A stretch of 64,000 bases of DNA from Brienomyrus brachyistius. Its lineage: Eukaryota; Chordata; Actinopteri; Osteoglossiformes; Mormyridae. The translations under genes and the position numbers were made by a program. This document shows positions 61,851 to 64,000 of the stretch, piece by piece. The DNA lies in the NCBI RefSeq assembly GCF_023856365.1, contig NC_064555.1, forward strand, positions 13,047,754 through 13,111,753, read 5' to 3'. Within the stretch, counting starts at the first letter, position 1. The number at the start of each line of letters is the position of its first letter. The notes under the pieces were generated by a model, which worked only from the letters and a program-made list of their open reading frames with translations, did not search any database and was not told the DNA's origin.

Positions 61851-63293
61851 ACTGTGCTTTCGGAGATAAGTTCAAGGCTGCCCCCCCCCCCCCCACCCCA
61901 TCTGGATAAGTGGCTATGGATGGTATGACTATCTATTCTGCCTGTGCTGGATCAGGCCCATCTGCTGGTACAAACAAAGGTGCGTTTGTTTAGTTGTGGT
62001 ACAAACACTCACAAAGAACAAAGGTCAGATGAGATGGCAGCTAGAACCATCACCTAAGCTTCTGAACGTGCTTCCTTTTGGTTTTAAATCCATTTACCAA
62101 GGTAAAGGCTCTGTTTAATGAGCGTTTGGGTAATTGATAGCCTGAAAATTGGATGGTTTGAATAGAGGGAACTGAGGACCTTGTAGCCATGGTGATGAGC
62201 CAAGTCATCACTGCTGAATCACCGTCTTACCATCTGCCCAGCCCCCGAAAGTCGTTGCCACGGTAAACGTTGATGCGGCGTCCGTGACATTGCAGTCACA
62301 CGTCAATGTAAATTTGAATCTCAGTTCGTCCAACTTCGAAAGCTGCTACTGCCATATGCCGCTGGCCCTTACAGTCACCACAGCGAGACGCCAGCTAGCA
62401 TTAAAACAGGAGAAAGAGCAGAACTGCAGGGAACAAACGTCTCAAACGGCAGCTTGATAAAACGGACATCGTTTACCAGAGGGAGCTGAGAGGCGAATCC
62501 ATCTATCCTGTCAGGGTTGACACGTCCAGATCGTGGTCCAGGGGACTGCAGTGTCAGGACCATCCGTCTTCTCTTCCCTCACAAATCCACACTGCTAACA
62601 ATACAATTGTTTGCTTGGCACAACTGCGTAGAGGAGCCCATTGAGTAAACACATCATTTTATCAATATAAAGGTTTTTTTGTCACTGCCGTTCTGGTCTT
62701 GTTATGCTTTGCATTGATGTGGCTGGGTGGGGCACGGGGTGCACAGGGCTGGGAGTTTCTGCTTTATTGGAGGTGAGGGAGCGATGTTGGATACCCTGGA
62801 GATGATACTAGTATAGTGAGGTTTCAGAGAGGTTGGTGAATTCAGTAATTAAGTGCAAAACTATAATGTTCTGATGGCATCTTTAATGTCAACTACATGT
62901 GTTACGATACACTAAATATGTATCAAATGCTTTGTTCTGTCAATTCTTATGTGGCGTCATCAGTGCTGTGAAGTGGTTCATCTTGATTATGTGTGTCGTA
63001 TGAATGGGCAGCAATGCATTCAGTCGTATATTCCCTTTTTAATGTCTGTTTGATGTAAAGTATGAAACAGTTTACTTTTTAGCTAGTGTAGGGTGTTATT
63101 TAAATGTACCTCTTTCAGTTTCTATCAGTGCCGCAATCTGGGGAAGAAGCATATCAAAAAAAGCGTCACGCTAACACATTGCAATTAGCATTCCTGTGTG
63201 CAGACTAACGGACCTTCTGCTGGTTCTGCATGCCTGACTAATAACGCCTTCGGAAATGCCAAGCTAACAAGGTTCATTTTCTGTTGTTCCCAG

Positions 63294-64000
63294 GCTCGCT
63301 GCCGGTGCTGACCACAAGAGCCAAGTCTGAAACAGCAGTCGCTGACCGTGGTCCTGAAGCCACTGGCTGCTAACCGGGAGGACCACAACTAGACCTGTTT
63401 GCTTTTGAAGCATCACTAGGACAAGGCCAGCGCAGTTTCTAAGGGGCACCACCAGAGGTCAGGCTTTGTTTACCCTTGTCTTTCAACATGGATGACGGCT
63501 ACAGGGACAGAACTGCCTTCATACGGGGCGCCAAGGACATTGCCAAAGAGGTGAAGCGGCAGGCGGCGAAGAAGGTTGGGCGAGGAGTGGACAGAATGTC
63601 GGACGAGTACTCCAAGCGCTCCTACACGCGCTTTGAGGAGGATGATGATGACGACTACCCAGTGCAGGGCCAGGACGGGGGCTACTACCGTAGTGACAGC
63701 CGGGCCAACGATGACGAGGGTGCCCATAGCGACTCCACTGAGGGCCATGACGAGGATGACGAGATCTACGAGGGCGAGTACCAGGGCATCCCTCGGGCAG
63801 ACTCGGGCAAAGAGGACGGCCAGCTGGGTGGGTCCGGGGTGCCGGCGGGTGCTCAGTTCCGGGACTTTGGCGAGATGGCGGGCGAGCGCCGGAAGGATCA
63901 GGAAGAACTGGCGCAGCAGTATGAGACCATCCTGCAGGAGTGCGGCCACGGCCGGTTCCAGTGGACCCTCTACTTCGTGCTGGGCCTGGCACTCATGGCC
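63294..64000 (+). CDS. sv2a: Synaptic vesicle glycoprotein 2A, first coding exon (partial)
   Basis: The exon begins after the acceptor CCCAG (63293) with about 194 bp of 5' UTR. The ATG is at 63488 and 171 codons are open to the window end, where the exon or gene continues. The start MDDGYRDRTAFIRGAKDIA and the blocks YSKRSYTRFEE, TEGHDEDDEIYEGEYQGIPR and ECGHGRFQWTLYFVLGLALM are hallmarks of SV2A: a cytosolic, acidic, synaptotagmin-interacting N-terminal domain leading into the first of 12 transmembrane spans of the transporter-like fold. SV2A is a vesicle membrane protein controlling regulated exocytosis in neurons. The poorly conserved linker (about residues 105-135) differs from the mammalian protein. 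SV2B/SV2C are excluded by the DDEIYEGEYQGIP context plus synteny, though the paralogues share much of it. Confidence 0.95.

Larger units (their letters stand above)
40627..63293 (+). other. Inferred first intron of sv2a, repeat-rich and without supported coding genes
   Basis: No domain-bearing reading frame was recognised in this stretch. It contains SINEs, a Tc1-like relic, minisatellites and (CATC)n runs listed separately, plus a transcription-factor motif cluster near 58000. The blocks 40627-43750, 44132-46090, 50031-52230 and 62000-63290 hold nothing further that I can name. A 223-codon + frame at 42711-43382 looks fortuitous. Confidence 0.4.

Noticed and set aside
63470..63992. Two minus-strand frames of about 158 codons
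   Set aside because: They are antisense shadows of the GC-rich sv2a first coding exon.

Overview
The window is from a ray-finned (teleost-type) fish nuclear genome. It has intron-rich vertebrate genes with GT-AG junctions, tRNA-derived fish SINEs, many short hAT-like elements with 8-bp target duplications, Tc1-like relics, and long microsatellites and minisatellites. The species cannot be fixed from the sequence.

Layout, left to right. Bases 1-1145 look like the 3' UTR of an upstream + strand gene; synteny suggests otud7b. A compact nine-exon egg-coat gene of the ZP4/ZPB type (trefoil + ZP domain + furin site + membrane anchor) occupies 2619-4635. After an intergenic stretch holding hAT-like elements comes mtmr11 (16 coding exons, 11324-24471), a catalytically dead myotubularin-related protein. 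On the opposite strand a small two-exon gene (27022-28645) encodes a 150-residue C3HC4 RING protein that I cannot assign to a named family. sf3b4 (six exons, 29560-33576) encodes the SF3b spliceosome subunit with two RRMs and a Pro/Gly/Met-rich tail. The window ends inside the first coding exon of sv2a (ATG at 63488). The roughly 30 kb between sf3b4 and sv2a hold a probable sv2a non-coding first exon near 40400-40626 followed by a very long first intron full of repeats.

The order mtmr11-sf3b4-sv2a on one strand matches the human 1q21.2 block OTUD7B-MTMR11-SF3B4-SV2A, from established knowledge of that locus. The ZP gene and the antisense RING gene are additions relative to that core. The genes form no operon or pathway: an oocyte coat protein, a lipid-phosphatase-like scaffold, an E3-like RING protein, a general splicing factor and a synaptic vesicle protein are neighbours by conserved synteny.

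The most notable observations are a four-copy 20-bp repeat that quadruplicates a splice donor in mtmr11, the unassigned antisense RING gene, a possible internal start of mtmr11 before exon 10, a CRE/GC-box/MEF2 cluster inside the sv2a intron, a roughly 30-copy 35/36-bp minisatellite with three unit subtypes, and several nested transposons with readable target-site duplications.
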